From: Acidobacteriaceae bacterium
GTDB taxonomy: Bacteria > Acidobacteriota > Terriglobia > Terriglobales > Acidobacteriaceae
Assembly (NCBI GenBank): GCA_003165075.1
Contig: PLSM01000181.1
Location: forward strand, 19,763-83,762
Direction of reading: 5' to 3'
Length of the DNA stretch: 64,000 nucleotides
Shown: piece after piece, positions 54,714 to 64,000 of the stretch
Layout: every line of letters begins with the position of its first letter
Numbering within the stretch: position 1 is the first letter of the stretch
Program-made: the position numbers and the translations under genes
Notes under the pieces: generated by a model
What the model saw: only the letters and a program-made list of their open reading frames with translations
Database searches by the model: none
Told to the model about the DNA's origin: nothing

Positions 54714-56066
54714 TCAACCTTTGATGCTCTGCGTGGCCGCGTCCCACGTGGCCACACTGTGATGGAAATACGAGTAATTGGCCATGTGGCATGCGATGGC
54801 GGCATGGTTACCGAAAACCTCGTCTTCGACTACGTGTTCACGCGTCTCCACCGCGCGGAAGAAGTTGGCGATGTGGTCGGCTGTGTCGTCGTAGTCGCCT
54901 GGGGCCGAATAGCTCTCCATGGCGGCCATCTTGGCAGGCGGTGCGGGATTTGCCGCATGCCATTCGTTCAGATATTGCTTCTTGGCCGCCGCGGTCCAGC
55001 CGTCCAGTGAGTAGCCTTCGGGCTCAGGCCGGGTGTCCTGCGGAGTCACGGTAAGTGTGTTGCCACTGATCACCATGGTGGCCTCCTTGCCGTAGAAAAT
55101 GGTCTCATCGCCGCCTGAGTTGTTCTGGTTGCAGTGCAGGCTTACGGTGATGCCCGGATAGTCGTAGAGCGTGGCCAGCAGATCGGGAAAGTCGCGTCCG
55201 TCGGCGAAGTGAGTAAGGCTGCCGCTGGAGCAGGCGCGGTTGGGAGCTGCATTGATGCCGCTGACGCCTTGTATGCCTGAGATCAGATGAACGAACAGGT
55301 CCCCTGCCAGGCCCTCGCCGTAGTCGGCAAAGCAGCGCCAGCGGAAAAAACGCACCGCATCGAATGGCCGCTCCGGCGCATCGCGCAGAAAGGCTTCCCA
55401 GTCGATGGTCTGCGGGCTGGCGTCGGGCGCAACGGGATAGACCCAGGCGCCGGAAGGGGAGTTGCGATCCGTGTGGCCTTCAATAAGATGCACCTCGCCC
55501 AGCCGTCCTGAGGTGTAGATCTCCGCAGCCTTCTTGTAGACGAGGTTGCTTACCCGCTGGCTACCCACCTGCAAGATGCGCTTGTTGGACTGTACCGCAT
55601 CAACCATCGCCAACCCGTCGGCCACGTTGTGCGACATGGGCTTCTCGCAATACACGTCTTTGCCCGCCGCAATGGCGTCCAGCACGACTCGCCGGTGCAG
55701 ATGGTCAGATACGGCCACAAACACCGCATCCACATCTTTCCGGTCCAGCAGTGAACGGTAATCGCGGCTGGTGGGAACATCCGCTCCATAGGCCTCCAGG
55801 CCGGCTTTCTGGTGCATGTCGTAGAGGTCCGCAGTGCCCACCAGGACTCCCGTAGGAACCTGGCGCGCCGACCGCAGCAGGTCGCAACCACGAATCCCGG
55901 TCCCGATAGAAACAAACCGAATCTTTCGCCCGCTGGCGTCGCCCGCGGCAGCCTGCGCCGCCAGCACCGGTGGCTCCAGCAACGTAGATTTGATGGCCGT
56001 TCCCGCTGCCACGGCGCCCGCGCCGAGGCGCACAAAATCCCTGCGCGTAATGGAATGCATGCTCAT
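54714..56066 (-). CDS. Tat-exported Gfo/Idh/MocA oxidoreductase
   Basis: 450 residues. Twin-arginine signal TRRDFVRLG; Rossmann IRFVSIGTGIRGCDLL (about 48-64), CEKPMSHNVADG with the conserved Lys-Pro, and a C-terminal beta domain with WEAFL and DLFVHLISGIQGV. NAD(P)-dependent sugar oxidation, with bound cofactor, in the periplasm is expected. Paired with the isomerase, as in 3-keto-sugar or similar pathways, but substrate is not readable. Confidence 0.85.
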   Translation of the reverse strand: MSMHSITRRDFVRLGAGAVAAGTAIKSTLLEPPVLAAQAAAGDASGRKIRFVSIGTGIRGCDLLRSARQVPTGVLVGTADLYDMHQKAGLEAYGADVPTSRDYRSLLDRKDVDAVFVAVSDHLHRRVVLDAIAAGKDVYCEKPMSHNVADGLAMVDAVQSNKRILQVGSQRVSNLVYKKAAEIYTSGRLGEVHLIEGHTDRNSPSGAWVYPVAPDASPQTIDWEAFLRDAPERPFDAVRFFRWRCFADYGEGLAGDLFVHLISGIQGVSGINAAPNRACSSGSLTHFADGRDFPDLLATLYDYPGITVSLHCNQNNSGGDETIFYGKEATMVISGNTLTVTPQDTRPEPEGYSLDGWTAAAKKQYLNEWHAANPAPPAKMAAMESYSAPGDYDDTADHIANFFRAVETREHVVEDEVFGNHAAIACHMANYSYFHHSVATWDAATQSIKG

Positions 56067-56233
56067 AAAGCTTTTCCCCCTGCGAACGCCATTCTCGCTC
56101 CCCGGTCCGGTTTATGTCCACAGACGCCTGGAACGGCGCAGACGCCATCGAATCGAGCCACCCGTTTGTGACCGGGAAATCCTCGCCTACGACGCCGGCG
56201 ATTGAATCATGGGACAATAGAACGGTAGACACC

Positions 56234-57940
56234 ATGACCAACGACAGCCTTCCGGAATCCCAGCCCACACCCGAAATCACTTCTGAGCCCGAGGCCGAGC
56301 CTGCGGAAGATTTTGCCGCGTTGCTCTCAGAGTTTGAGCACAGCCATACACACAAGCCCGAGGGCGGAGCCAGGCAGTTGCAAGGCACGGTCGTCTCCCT
56401 GTCTGCCGACCAGGTGTTTCTCGACATCGGCTACAAAACCGAGGGCGTTCTGCCGCGCACCGCGTTCGAGAACAATGCCGAGGGAGTGGAGCCGGGGCAG
56501 AGCTTCCCCGTCTCCGTGACCGGCCGCAATGAGGAACACTACTACGTGCTGTCACGCTTCAAGGTGGCGCAGCCCCGCGACTGGACCGCGCTCGAAGAAG
56601 CCTTTGCGCAAAAGCTGGCCGTGGCGGGTACGGTCACCGGTGTAGTAAAGGGCGGCCTCAATGTCGACATCGGCGTGCGCGCTTTCATGCCCGCCAGCCG
56701 CAGTGGAACCCACGACGCCGCCGAGTTGGAGAAGCTGGTGGGTCAACAGATTGACTGCCGCATTACCAAGCTCGATGTCAGTGATGAAAACGTAGTTGTG
56801 GACCGCCGCGTGGTGCTGGAAGAGCAGGCGCGGTCTGCCGCGGAAACCCTCCACGCCGCAATGAAGGAAGGCGACACCGTCAGCGGCCAGGTCCGCAGCC
56901 TGATGCCCTACGGCGCCTTCGTCGATCTGGGCGGCATCGACGGCCTCCTCCACGTGAGCGATATCTCCTGGGCCCGGGTGAACAAGCCGGAAGACGTGCT
57001 CACCGTGGGCCAGGAACTCCAGCTCCGCATTCTCAAAATCGACCCCGAAACCAAAAAAATCTCGCTCGGTCTCAAGCAGCTTCAGCCGGAGCCTTGGGAC
57101 GCCGCACCACAGAAGTATCAGGCCGGTCAGCGAGTCACGGGTACGGTCACCCGCCTGGCCGACTTCGGCGCATTCGTCGAGATCGAGCCCGGCGTTGAAG
57201 GCCTCATTCATATTTCCGAGATGTCGTGGGGAAAAAAGGTGCGCCACCCCAGCGACATATTGAAGCAGGGCGACCAGGTGGACGCCGTGATTCTGGCCAT
57301 CAAGCCGGACGAGCACCGCATCTCCCTGGGCCTCAAGCAGACTCTCAGCGATCCGTGGTCAGAGGTTTTGCTCAAGTTCCCCGTCGGCTCGCAGATCGAG
57401 GGTCCGGTAACGAAGCTGATGAACTTCGGCGCGTTTGTTCAGATCGCGGACGGCATCGAGGGATTGGTGCACGTGAGCGAAATCGTCGCTGACAAGCGCA
57501 TCAACCATCCCCAGGACGTGCTCCGCGCAGGCCAGGTGGTCAAGGCGCAGGTGTTGGCCATCGACCCCGAAAAGCGCCAGATCAAGCTCAGCATGCGGCA
57601 ACTGGTGCCCACCAGCATCGACGAATACATCGCCGAGCACAAGGCAGGGGACGTTGTTTCGGGCCGCGTTGTAGAGGAGTCAGCCGGCCATGTCACGGTG
57701 GAACTTGGCGAGGGCATTCGTGCTGTGTGCCGCGTTGCTCCTGCCGCTGTCACTGCCGCGAAGACCACGGCTGCCAAGGTGGATCTCTCTTCGCTCTCGT
57801 CCATGCTCAAAGCGCGGTGGAAGGGCAATGCGCCTGCCGCTACGGCTGAGCCCGAGCCCATGCACGCGGGTCAGATTCGTAGCTTCAAAATCATAAAGCT
57901 CGACCCCGGCGCCAAAACCATCGAAGTCGAGCTGGCGTAG
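56234..57940 (+). CDS. rpsA: 30S ribosomal protein S1
   Basis: 568 residues from ATG at 56234; an earlier ATG at 56114 would add 40 unusual residues. Six S1 repeats: starts near ARQLQGTVV, AVAGTVTGVV, GDTVSGQVRS, GQRVTGTVTR, GSQIEGPVTK and GDVVSGRVVE. The middle ones keep the FGAFV/GLxHVSE signature. Binds mRNA on the 30S subunit during initiation. Acidic N-terminal leader of about 40 residues. Confidence 0.88.
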   Translation: MTNDSLPESQPTPEITSEPEAEPAEDFAALLSEFEHSHTHKPEGGARQLQGTVVSLSADQVFLDIGYKTEGVLPRTAFENNAEGVEPGQSFPVSVTGRNEEHYYVLSRFKVAQPRDWTALEEAFAQKLAVAGTVTGVVKGGLNVDIGVRAFMPASRSGTHDAAELEKLVGQQIDCRITKLDVSDENVVVDRRVVLEEQARSAAETLHAAMKEGDTVSGQVRSLMPYGAFVDLGGIDGLLHVSDISWARVNKPEDVLTVGQELQLRILKIDPETKKISLGLKQLQPEPWDAAPQKYQAGQRVTGTVTRLADFGAFVEIEPGVEGLIHISEMSWGKKVRHPSDILKQGDQVDAVILAIKPDEHRISLGLKQTLSDPWSEVLLKFPVGSQIEGPVTKLMNFGAFVQIADGIEGLVHVSEIVADKRINHPQDVLRAGQVVKAQVLAIDPEKRQIKLSMRQLVPTSIDEYIAEHKAGDVVSGRVVEESAGHVTVELGEGIRAVCRVAPAAVTAAKTTAAKVDLSSLSSMLKARWKGNAPAATAEPEPMHAGQIRSFKIIKLDPGAKTIEVELA

Positions 57941-57944
57941 CGCG

Positions 57945-58205
57945 TTATAGATACGTCTCGTCGATGTAGCACCAGCGCCAGTCTTCGCCGCGCTCGGCAG
58001 ACTGGATCAGCGGGTGCTGCGTCGCATGAAAATGCGCCCGCGCGTGGCGGTTCTGCGACGAGTCGCAACAGCCCACGTGGCCGCATTCCAGGCACATGCG
58101 CAGGTGAACCCAGGTGTCGCCGCTTTGCAGGCACTCCTCGCAGCCTTTGCTGTTCGGCTTCACCTTCTTCAAATGTTCTGCCGTATGTATGCACTTGGTT
58201 GCCAT
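57945..58205 (-). CDS. UBP-type zinc finger protein
   Basis: 86 residues. C5-x-H7, CEEC, CLECGHVGCC and HARAHFHATQHPL: the Cys/His set of the ZnF-UBP fold, which in eukaryotes binds ubiquitin C-termini. Bacterial stand-alone copies are of unknown function. Follows glpD by 42 bases on the same strand and may be co-transcribed. Confidence 0.85.
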   Translation of the reverse strand: MATKCIHTAEHLKKVKPNSKGCEECLQSGDTWVHLRMCLECGHVGCCDSSQNRHARAHFHATQHPLIQSAERGEDWRWCYIDETYL

Positions 58206-58247
58206 CAGAGACCTCCTCCGAATTTCTTGCTCCCCTTCGTCTTGCCT

Positions 58248-59810
58248 CTAGGTTACCCGGTATTGTTCGGCGAGAGCTTGAAACTGCTTCACCTGTGCTG
58301 CCACCCAGGTCTCATTTCGGCCCAACTCCGCAGCCAGCAATTTCGCCGTCGCCTCCGCCATCTCCATCGCGGCGCGCGCATTCAGGAACAGGGCGCGGGT
58401 GTGCCGTGCCAACACATCTTCCACGGTACGCGCCATCTCGGCCCGCGCCGCCCACACCACTTCCGCGGCGATATACGGCAGCTCGGGATGCAGCCGCGCA
58501 GCCAGCCGCGGTTTCCGCGCCAGTGTCTGGATCGCCTCCGCGTCGGATCCGTAAACCTCCAGGCTTCCCAGCGCCGCCGAGTCCTCCAGGTAGCCGTGAA
58601 TGCGCAGGTTCTTTGTGATGCAGGGTGCGTCCTTCAGCTTGCCCAGGGTAATGGCGTGGTCTACGCAATCCTCGGCCATGTGTCGATAGGTGGTCCATTT
58701 GCCACCGGTGATGGTCAGCAGGCCCGACGTATCCACATGGATCACGTGATCGCGCGAAAGCGCGGAGGATTTTCCCTCGCCCTTCACCAGCGGCCGCAGG
58801 CCCACGTAGACAGCCAGCACGTCGGCCCGGCTCGGCGGTCGGCTCAGGTAGCGTGCCGCCGTTTCGAGGATGAACTCAATCTCTTCATCCAGCGGGCGTG
58901 GTTCCAGGCTGGGTGCGTCCAGCGGAGTATCGGTTGTGCCTGCTACCGCGTGCCCGTGCCAGGGAATCACAAACAAGACGCGGCCATCACTGGTCCGGGG
59001 AACCATCAGCGCCGTATCGCCCTTCAGGAATGAGCGGTCAAAGACCAGGTGAATCCCTTGGCTGGTCACCACCAACTGCTCGGCGGCAGGGTCGGCCATG
59101 CGCCGCACCTCATCGGTAAAAACGCCTGTCGCGTTCACCACCGTGCGCGCCGCAATGGTAAATGTCTCACCAGTCTCTTCATCGCGCGCGGTCAGCCCGT
59201 TGATGTAGTCCTCGGCGTCCCGCGTCAGGCCCGTGACCGGACAGTAGTTCACCAGTGTCGCGCCATAATCAGCCGCCGTCATCCCCAGGTGGATCAGCAG
59301 CCGCGCATCGTCGAACTGGCCGTCGTAGTAGACCACCCCGCCGCGCAGTTCCTCCGGTTCCAGCGCCGGCAGCCGCTCCAGCGTTTCCTCCTTCGACAGC
59401 AGCTTCGAGGCGCCAAAGCCGTACTTTCCCGCCAGCATGTCATAGACCTTCAGGCCGATTCCGTAGAACGGCGCCTCCCACCAGGAGTAATTTGGAACCA
59501 CGAACGCCAGGTCATGCACCAGATGCGGTGCATTCTGACGCATTAGCCCGCGCTCTTTCAGAGCCGACATCACCAGTGGAATATTGCCTTGTTCCAGATA
59601 CCGCACGCCGCCGTGCACCAGCTTGGTGCTGCGGCTGCTGGTTCCTTTGCCAAAGTCGTGGGCTTCAAGCAGCACTACGCTCAGTCCGCGCGACGCCGCA
59701 TCCACGGCCACTCCCATGCCCGTCGCCCCGCCGCCCACCACGGCCATGTCCCACGGGCCTTTTTGCTCCGCCCGTTCCCAGATCCTGCGCACCATCTCTT
59801 CCCTGCGCAT
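58248..59810 (-). CDS. glpD: Glycerol-3-phosphate dehydrogenase
   Basis: 520 residues from ATG at 59810 (AGAGGTGG upstream); a GTG three codons earlier is possible. FAD-binding AVVGGGATGMGVAVDAASRG, then KGTSSRSTKLVHGGVRYLEQG (family signature) and ITGGKWTTYRHMAED near the C-terminal DAO end. Oxidises glycerol-3-phosphate to dihydroxyacetone phosphate, delivering electrons to quinone. 16 bases after glpK. Confidence 0.93.
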   Translation of the reverse strand: MRREEMVRRIWERAEQKGPWDMAVVGGGATGMGVAVDAASRGLSVVLLEAHDFGKGTSSRSTKLVHGGVRYLEQGNIPLVMSALKERGLMRQNAPHLVHDLAFVVPNYSWWEAPFYGIGLKVYDMLAGKYGFGASKLLSKEETLERLPALEPEELRGGVVYYDGQFDDARLLIHLGMTAADYGATLVNYCPVTGLTRDAEDYINGLTARDEETGETFTIAARTVVNATGVFTDEVRRMADPAAEQLVVTSQGIHLVFDRSFLKGDTALMVPRTSDGRVLFVIPWHGHAVAGTTDTPLDAPSLEPRPLDEEIEFILETAARYLSRPPSRADVLAVYVGLRPLVKGEGKSSALSRDHVIHVDTSGLLTITGGKWTTYRHMAEDCVDHAITLGKLKDAPCITKNLRIHGYLEDSAALGSLEVYGSDAEAIQTLARKPRLAARLHPELPYIAAEVVWAARAEMARTVEDVLARHTRALFLNARAAMEMAEATAKLLAAELGRNETWVAAQVKQFQALAEQYRVT

Positions 59811-59826
59811 TGCTTCCACCTCTGCC

Positions 59827-61314
59827 TTACTCGTTCCAGTTCTTGGCTCGTTCCACGGCGCGGCTCCATCGCCTCCGCCGCTCGGCTCGCTCGTCCGGGC
59901 TCATCTTCGGTTCAAAGCGCACATCGTTCTGCCGCTTGGCGCGTAACTCATCGGGTCCAGCCCAGAATCCCGTAGCCAGTCCCGCCAGGTAGGCAGCGCC
60001 CATTGCGGTGGTCTCGGTAACCTGCGGCCGCACCACCGGCACACCGAGCACGTCGGCCTGGAACTGCATCATCAGGTCGTTCACTGCCGCGCCGCCGTCC
60101 ACGCGCAGAGCGCCCAGCGGCGTTCCTGTCTCGCTGTGCACAGCCTCCAGCACGTCGGCCACCTGGAAGGCGATACTTTCCAGTGCCGCTCGCGCAATGT
60201 GGGCCGGCTTGGTGTCGCGGCGCAGGCCGATCAGCAGCGCCCCTGCATGTGGGTCCCAGTGGGGCGCGCCCAGGCCGACGAACGCCGGCACAAGCACCAC
60301 CCCGCCCGCGTCCGGCACACTGGCCGCCAGCGCTTCCACCTCGGCCGACGAGCCAATGAGCTTGAGATTGTCGCGCAGCCACTGGACCACTGCGCCTCCG
60401 ATAAAGATGCTGCCCTCCAGGGCATATTCCAGGCGATGTTCGGCGCTGGCGGCCAGCGTCGTAATCAGCCGGTGCTTCGAACGTACAAATTGCGTGCCAA
60501 TATTCTGCAGCAGAAAGCAACCCGTGCCGTAGGTGTTCTTTGCCTCGCCCGCGTTCCAGCACATCTGCCCGAACAGCGCCGCCTGCTGGTCGCCGGCAAT
60601 GCCTGCGATGGGCACTCCGCCCAGACCCAGAGTGGTCGTCACCTCGCCCACACGCTGGCTTGACCAAACCACCTCGGGCAGCAGGCTCTCGTGAATTCCG
60701 AAGATGCGCAGCAGCTCCGCATCCCACTCGCCTTTCACGATGTTGAAGAGCAGAGTGCGCGAGGCGTTAGTCACATCCGTAACATGACGGTGGCCGCTGG
60801 TCAGGTGCCAGATGAGCCAGCTATCCACGGTGCCGAACGCCAGCTCGCCGCGCTCTGCACGGGCCCGCGCGCCCGGCACGTTATCCAGGATCCACCCCAC
60901 CTTGGTGGCGGAAAAATAGGGGTCCAGCACCAGGCCGGTTTTTGCGCTGACCGTCTCCCCCACGCCGCTCGCTTCCAATGCGCTGCACCGCGAAGCCGTC
61001 CGGCGGTCCTGCCACACAATGGCTGGATGGATGGGTTTGCCGGTTGCCCGCTCCCACACGATCACCGTCTCGCGCTGGTTGGTAATGCCGATGGCGGAAA
61101 CGTCTCGGGGTCGCGCGCCTGCCCGCCCCAGCGCCTCCACCGCGCAACTCAACTGGCTGGTCAGGATCTCCGTGGGGTCGTGCTCCACCCACCCCGGTTG
61201 GGGGTAGAACTGCTCAAATTCATGCTGCGCCACAGCGGTAATCGCGCCCGCCTCGTCGAATAGAATCGCCCGGGAACTGGTGGTTCCCTGGTCCAGTGCA
61301 AGGATGGTTGCCAT
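59827..61314 (-). CDS. glpK: Glycerol kinase
   Basis: 495 residues from ATG at 61314; an upstream start would add 24 Pro-rich residues. FGGY fold: [35 protein letters not shown] and APHWDPHAG, then [21 protein letters not shown]-dependent glycerol phosphorylation. First gene of glpKD(-UBP). No transporter gene is next to it. Confidence 0.95.
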   Translation of the reverse strand: MATILALDQGTTSSRAILFDEAGAITAVAQHEFEQFYPQPGWVEHDPTEILTSQLSCAVEALGRAGARPRDVSAIGITNQRETVIVWERATGKPIHPAIVWQDRRTASRCSALEASGVGETVSAKTGLVLDPYFSATKVGWILDNVPGARARAERGELAFGTVDSWLIWHLTSGHRHVTDVTNASRTLLFNIVKGEWDAELLRIFGIHESLLPEVVWSSQRVGEVTTTLGLGGVPIAGIAGDQQAALFGQMCWNAGEAKNTYGTGCFLLQNIGTQFVRSKHRLITTLAASAEHRLEYALEGSIFIGGAVVQWLRDNLKLIGSSAEVEALAASVPDAGGVVLVPAFVGLGAPHWDPHAGALLIGLRRDTKPAHIARAALESIAFQVADVLEAVHSETGTPLGALRVDGGAAVNDLMMQFQADVLGVPVVRPQVTETTAMGAAYLAGLATGFWAGPDELRAKRQNDVRFEPKMSPDERAERRRRWSRAVERAKNWNE

Positions 61315-61479
61315 ACGTGCCGTCTTCCTTCGGCCTTCAGTCAAACACGGTGGAAGGCCCGGGGGCAAGGTGGGGCTAGCCGGCACTGCCGGTCGCTTTC
61401 CGAATCGCTTTACGGGATTGCTGCACGGTCGTGTGGTGCGCTCTTGAATCAGCCCTGTCGCGGAGTGCGCAAAACAATA

Positions 61480-61509
61480 GGGGCAGACGCCGTTCAGGCC
61501 GTCTGCCCC
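61480..61509 (-). terminator. Terminator of the S53 peptidase gene
   Basis: GGGGCAGACG/CGTCTGCCCC with a 10-base loop, followed on the minus strand by TATTGTTTTG; 20 bases after the peptidase stop. Confidence 0.7.
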
Positions 61510-61529
61510 CGGGCTGGTTCATAGGTGAA

Positions 61530-64000
61530 CTAATTTACGGTCAAAGTCATAGGAAGCGAGGTGGTGATGTTGGTAAATGCCGTATCGGTTCCAACTAGCG
61601 TGACGGAGTAGGTTCCTGTCGCCACGTCGCCGGAATCGGACCCTGAACTTGAGCCCCCTCCGCAGCCGACTGCGAGGCCGACCACGCCCAAGAGAATGAA
61701 GCAGCCCAATGTGTTGAGCCACTTTGCCCGGCGCCTAGAAATTCCGAGCATTAGAAATCCCACGAGAGCTGCGGCACTGACTGGGAGGACAGTGCGAAAA
61801 GCCTGATTCCCATGCGAAGAAGCGATCCGCCTTGCGCCGGAAAGAATAAACGCATGTGGCGCTCTATTCCTAACTGCCGGCAGCGCGTTGCAGGCCGTTT
61901 GGGACGTATAGAGGGTTAAGACCATTGTTGCTGTGCTAGCTGCAACTACGGGCGTGTTGGTTGCCGTATAGCAACCATACGTCTGCAATGACGTGTTACT
62001 TGTTGACAACGTGAAACCGACCGTCCCGGCATAAGAATTCACCGAAGTAATCGTGATTGTCGAGGTTCCAGAGTTTCCTTGGCTGACGGTGACTGTCGAA
62101 GGACTCGCAGACAGCGTGAAGGTGCCAGCGCCGGAGCTGGAGCTACCGACTGCCACAGAAGCGACTGCTCCACCAGAGGCCGCATGTGTTGCGTCGCCGG
62201 AATAGGAGGCGGCAACCAAGTGCGTTCCCACGGTAGAGAAAGATGTCGTGTAGGTGTATGAGCCTGCAGTTAGATTTTCAGTGATGGACGCACCTCCATC
62301 CACTGTCAATTTCACTGTGCCGGTCGGTATGGTCGATCCAGTGTCGGATGTGACTGTTACGGTGAAGTTAACGGAAGCGTTTACGGCGGGAGCAGTGCTA
62401 GATGCTGAGATCAAGGTTGAGGTGTCGATGAGAGCGCTGCTGCCATTGGCTGGCCACGCTGTCGCCAGCAAATTGAGATCTACCGATCCCAACCCAGTCA
62501 CTTGGTCGTAGCCGGGTCCCGCCGAGAAGCCCTGGGTGCTGCTGCAAAAGGTAGACCCAGCGGTGCAGTCGTTATTGCCGCTTGTGATGTCGTGGAAACC
62601 TGCTGCCGCGGTATATGCCGTGCCACTGGTCGCCAGTCCGTAGAGCGTTGGGTTGATAAGGCCCTGCCCGGTCGTGTAGCCCGCCTTCTGATTGATGATG
62701 GCCAACATGCCCGCAAAGATGGGCGCAGCAAAGCTGGTGCCGCCAGCCACAGTAAGGTATTGATTGTTAGAGTCGCGGAAACCGTGCGAACAACTGCCAG
62801 AGATGCCGAGGGAGGTGTCACTAGAGCAGTAGAGATAGCCAGGGTAGCTTGGCGAGGAATACAGTGCGATATCCGGCACGTCGCGTGCCCCATCGGTCGG
62901 AGTCAGCGTGGCCTGATAGCTCGGCTTGCCAAAGAGCGCGCTGGCCCCGCCGCTACTGGAGCCTAGACCACCATTGCTTGTTGCGCTGGGCGGGGCGTCA
63001 TCGTTCCATGCAACCTCAGGGATATATTGGAGGGCTGAAGTGATTACATCTGACCCGCTAGCCGATGTCCAGTAGGTCGTACCCTGAGTCAAGTAGGCAG
63101 GGTCGGCCTGGGAGACTTCGGTGCCGCCTACACCCGTCACATATGGACTACTAGCAGGGTAACTGACGGCGATCACCTCCTGCTGAGCGGCGCTTAGCCC
63201 GGTTGTGCCGCTGCAGGCTGTGGAGCCTGAATCGCCCGAGGCATTAATAATTGTTTGCCCTTGCGCCGCAGCCTGCTGAAATGTCGATTCCAGGCTGAAT
63301 CCGCCTAGGTCTGGTTCGCATGCGCCATAGCTTAGGCTGACAATAGGGGCGGTATCTTGATCGACCGCATATGTAACTGAGTCGAAGGCTCCGCCGTTGT
63401 TGGTGCTATTGCCGGTGTAGACGAAATAGATATCTGCACCGGGAGCCATGGCGCTAGACCACTCCAGGTCTAGATCGGATTCGGATTCATCGTTAGTAAC
63501 TACTGTTGAGGTTCCCGTGCTCGGTACAAGCACTAGCGTTGGAGCCTTCGGCGTGAGCTCAGCCGCGTTTTGGAAGTTTGTAATATCGCTGGCTAGAATC
63601 GCTGACTGGCCCATGATCGCAATCTTCTGGCCGGTCCCGATGTAGCCCGAGACGGGCTTCGGGAAGTCATAGACAACCCAAATGTCTTGAGGAGCAAAAA
63701 AGACGCTGGAACTTTGGCTGGACGAAAAGGCCGGACGCGTGCGCGCGGCATTGCCAGTAATATGCATCGCCTTAGGCCGGAAGTCGTTCAGGTTCCTGAC
63801 CGCCTCAACGACCGGCGCAAGCGCCGCCGGCAGCGAAAGTTCCGTCGACGGAGCAAAGTTCTTCTCGCCATCCGACTTGTAATAGTGCATCTGCGTCTGG
63901 AACGCCTGCTCCACCTGTCCTACCGTGCCCGAGAAACGGATCAGGTTCTTGCTCCGGGCCACCGAATCAATTGAGAAGCCCTGTTGCTCCAGCCAGCTCT
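61530..64000 (-). CDS. S53 (sedolisin-type) peptidase with Ig-like repeat (5' end outside window)
   Basis: More than 820 residues; the frame stays open to the right edge, so the signal peptide and part of the pro-domain are missing. Pro-domain remnant WLEQQGFSIDSV and KNLIRFSGTVGQVEQAF. Catalytic parts: ESDLDLEWS (Glu/Asp), ASGDSGS, and GGTSFAAP with nucleophile Ser; HDITSGNND resembles the calcium site. Then an Ig-like repeat (about FTVTVTSDTGSTIPTGTVKLTV) and a second beta domain, a membrane helix with basic anchor RRRAKW, another hydrophobic run with GCGGG, and a short beta tail. An acid-stable, exported or surface-held peptidase is expected. Confidence 0.85.
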   Translation of the reverse strand, partial: SWLEQQGFSIDSVARSKNLIRFSGTVGQVEQAFQTQMHYYKSDGEKNFAPSTELSLPAALAPVVEAVRNLNDFRPKAMHITGNAARTRPAFSSSQSSSVFFAPQDIWVVYDFPKPVSGYIGTGQKIAIMGQSAILASDITNFQNAAELTPKAPTLVLVPSTGTSTVVTNDESESDLDLEWSSAMAPGADIYFVYTGNSTNNGGAFDSVTYAVDQDTAPIVSLSYGACEPDLGGFSLESTFQQAAAQGQTIINASGDSGSTACSGTTGLSAAQQEVIAVSYPASSPYVTGVGGTEVSQADPAYLTQGTTYWTSASGSDVITSALQYIPEVAWNDDAPPSATSNGGLGSSSGGASALFGKPSYQATLTPTDGARDVPDIALYSSPSYPGYLYCSSDTSLGISGSCSHGFRDSNNQYLTVAGGTSFAAPIFAGMLAIINQKAGYTTGQGLINPTLYGLATSGTAYTAAAGFHDITSGNNDCTAGSTFCSSTQGFSAGPGYDQVTGLGSVDLNLLATAWPANGSSALIDTSTLISASSTAPAVNASVNFTVTVTSDTGSTIPTGTVKLTVDGGASITENLTAGSYTYTTSFSTVGTHLVAASYSGDATHAASGGAVASVAVGSSSSGAGTFTLSASPSTVTVSQGNSGTSTITITSVNSYAGTVGFTLSTSNTSLQTYGCYTATNTPVVAASTATMVLTLYTSQTACNALPAVRNRAPHAFILSGARRIASSHGNQAFRTVLPVSAAALVGFLMLGISRRRAKWLNTLGCFILLGVVGLAVGCGGGSSSGSDSGDVATGTYSVTLVGTDTAFTNITTSLPMTLTVN

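Overview
The window is GC-rich, densely coded Gram-negative chromosome. The mix of genes (waaA-lpxK-waaC, a decaheme cytochrome/porin pair, Tat-exported sugar enzymes, S53 peptidase with Ig-like repeats, a family of palindromic intergenic repeats) suggests an Acidobacteriota chromosome, probably class Terriglobia. That placement is inferred from gene content only. No transposase, integrase, CRISPR array or rRNA was seen. One tRNA (Arg, anticodon CCG) is present.

Region 1 (1-15075, + strand) is the distal part of an extracellular contractile injection system (eCIS) locus. It holds two baseplate-J-like proteins, a tail-protein-I-like protein with a beta-helix-like C-terminus, a DUF6519-type protein, a DUF6734-type glycosyltransferase-like protein and two proteins with the DUF4157 'eCIS core' domain. 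The second DUF4157 protein carries a nucleic-acid/nucleotide deaminase-like domain (H314-A-E316 and C346-x3-C350), a fourfold 16-residue repeat and a long helical C-terminus. It is the best candidate cargo toxin and the most interesting object in the window. Sheath, tube and ATPase genes must lie upstream of the window if present.

Region 2 (15283-29663) is mostly housekeeping: a flavin reductase, a LytTR response regulator, an ECF sigma factor with a membrane partner, RlmB, an M1-like protein that has lost its catalytic Glu, an APC permease, two tandem AhpD-like proteins, the GTPase Der and a DinG/XPD-type helicase.

Region 3 (29664-41943) holds small genes (histidine phosphatase-like lipoprotein, PncA, QueD), then an envelope operon waaA-lpxK-waaC-ICMT-like-DUF3108, then mnmG and a TIGR04325-type methyltransferase. 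Palindromic repeats with compensating stem changes are scattered here; one copy sits in frame inside mnmG.

Region 4 (42037-50502) looks like a respiratory or extracellular electron transfer module: an FNR-like regulator, a decaheme MtrA/DmsE-type cytochrome, a large outer-membrane beta-barrel (MtrB/PioB-like), two monoheme cytochromes and a membrane multiheme NapC/NirT-type cytochrome. A palindrome resembling a CRP/FNR operator lies upstream of the decaheme gene.

Region 5 (50563-64000) contains an RNB ribonuclease, tRNA-Arg, a Tat-exported oxidoreductase/isomerase pair, ribosomal protein S1, a UBP zinc finger protein, glpK-glpD and a sedolisin-type peptidase that runs off the right edge.
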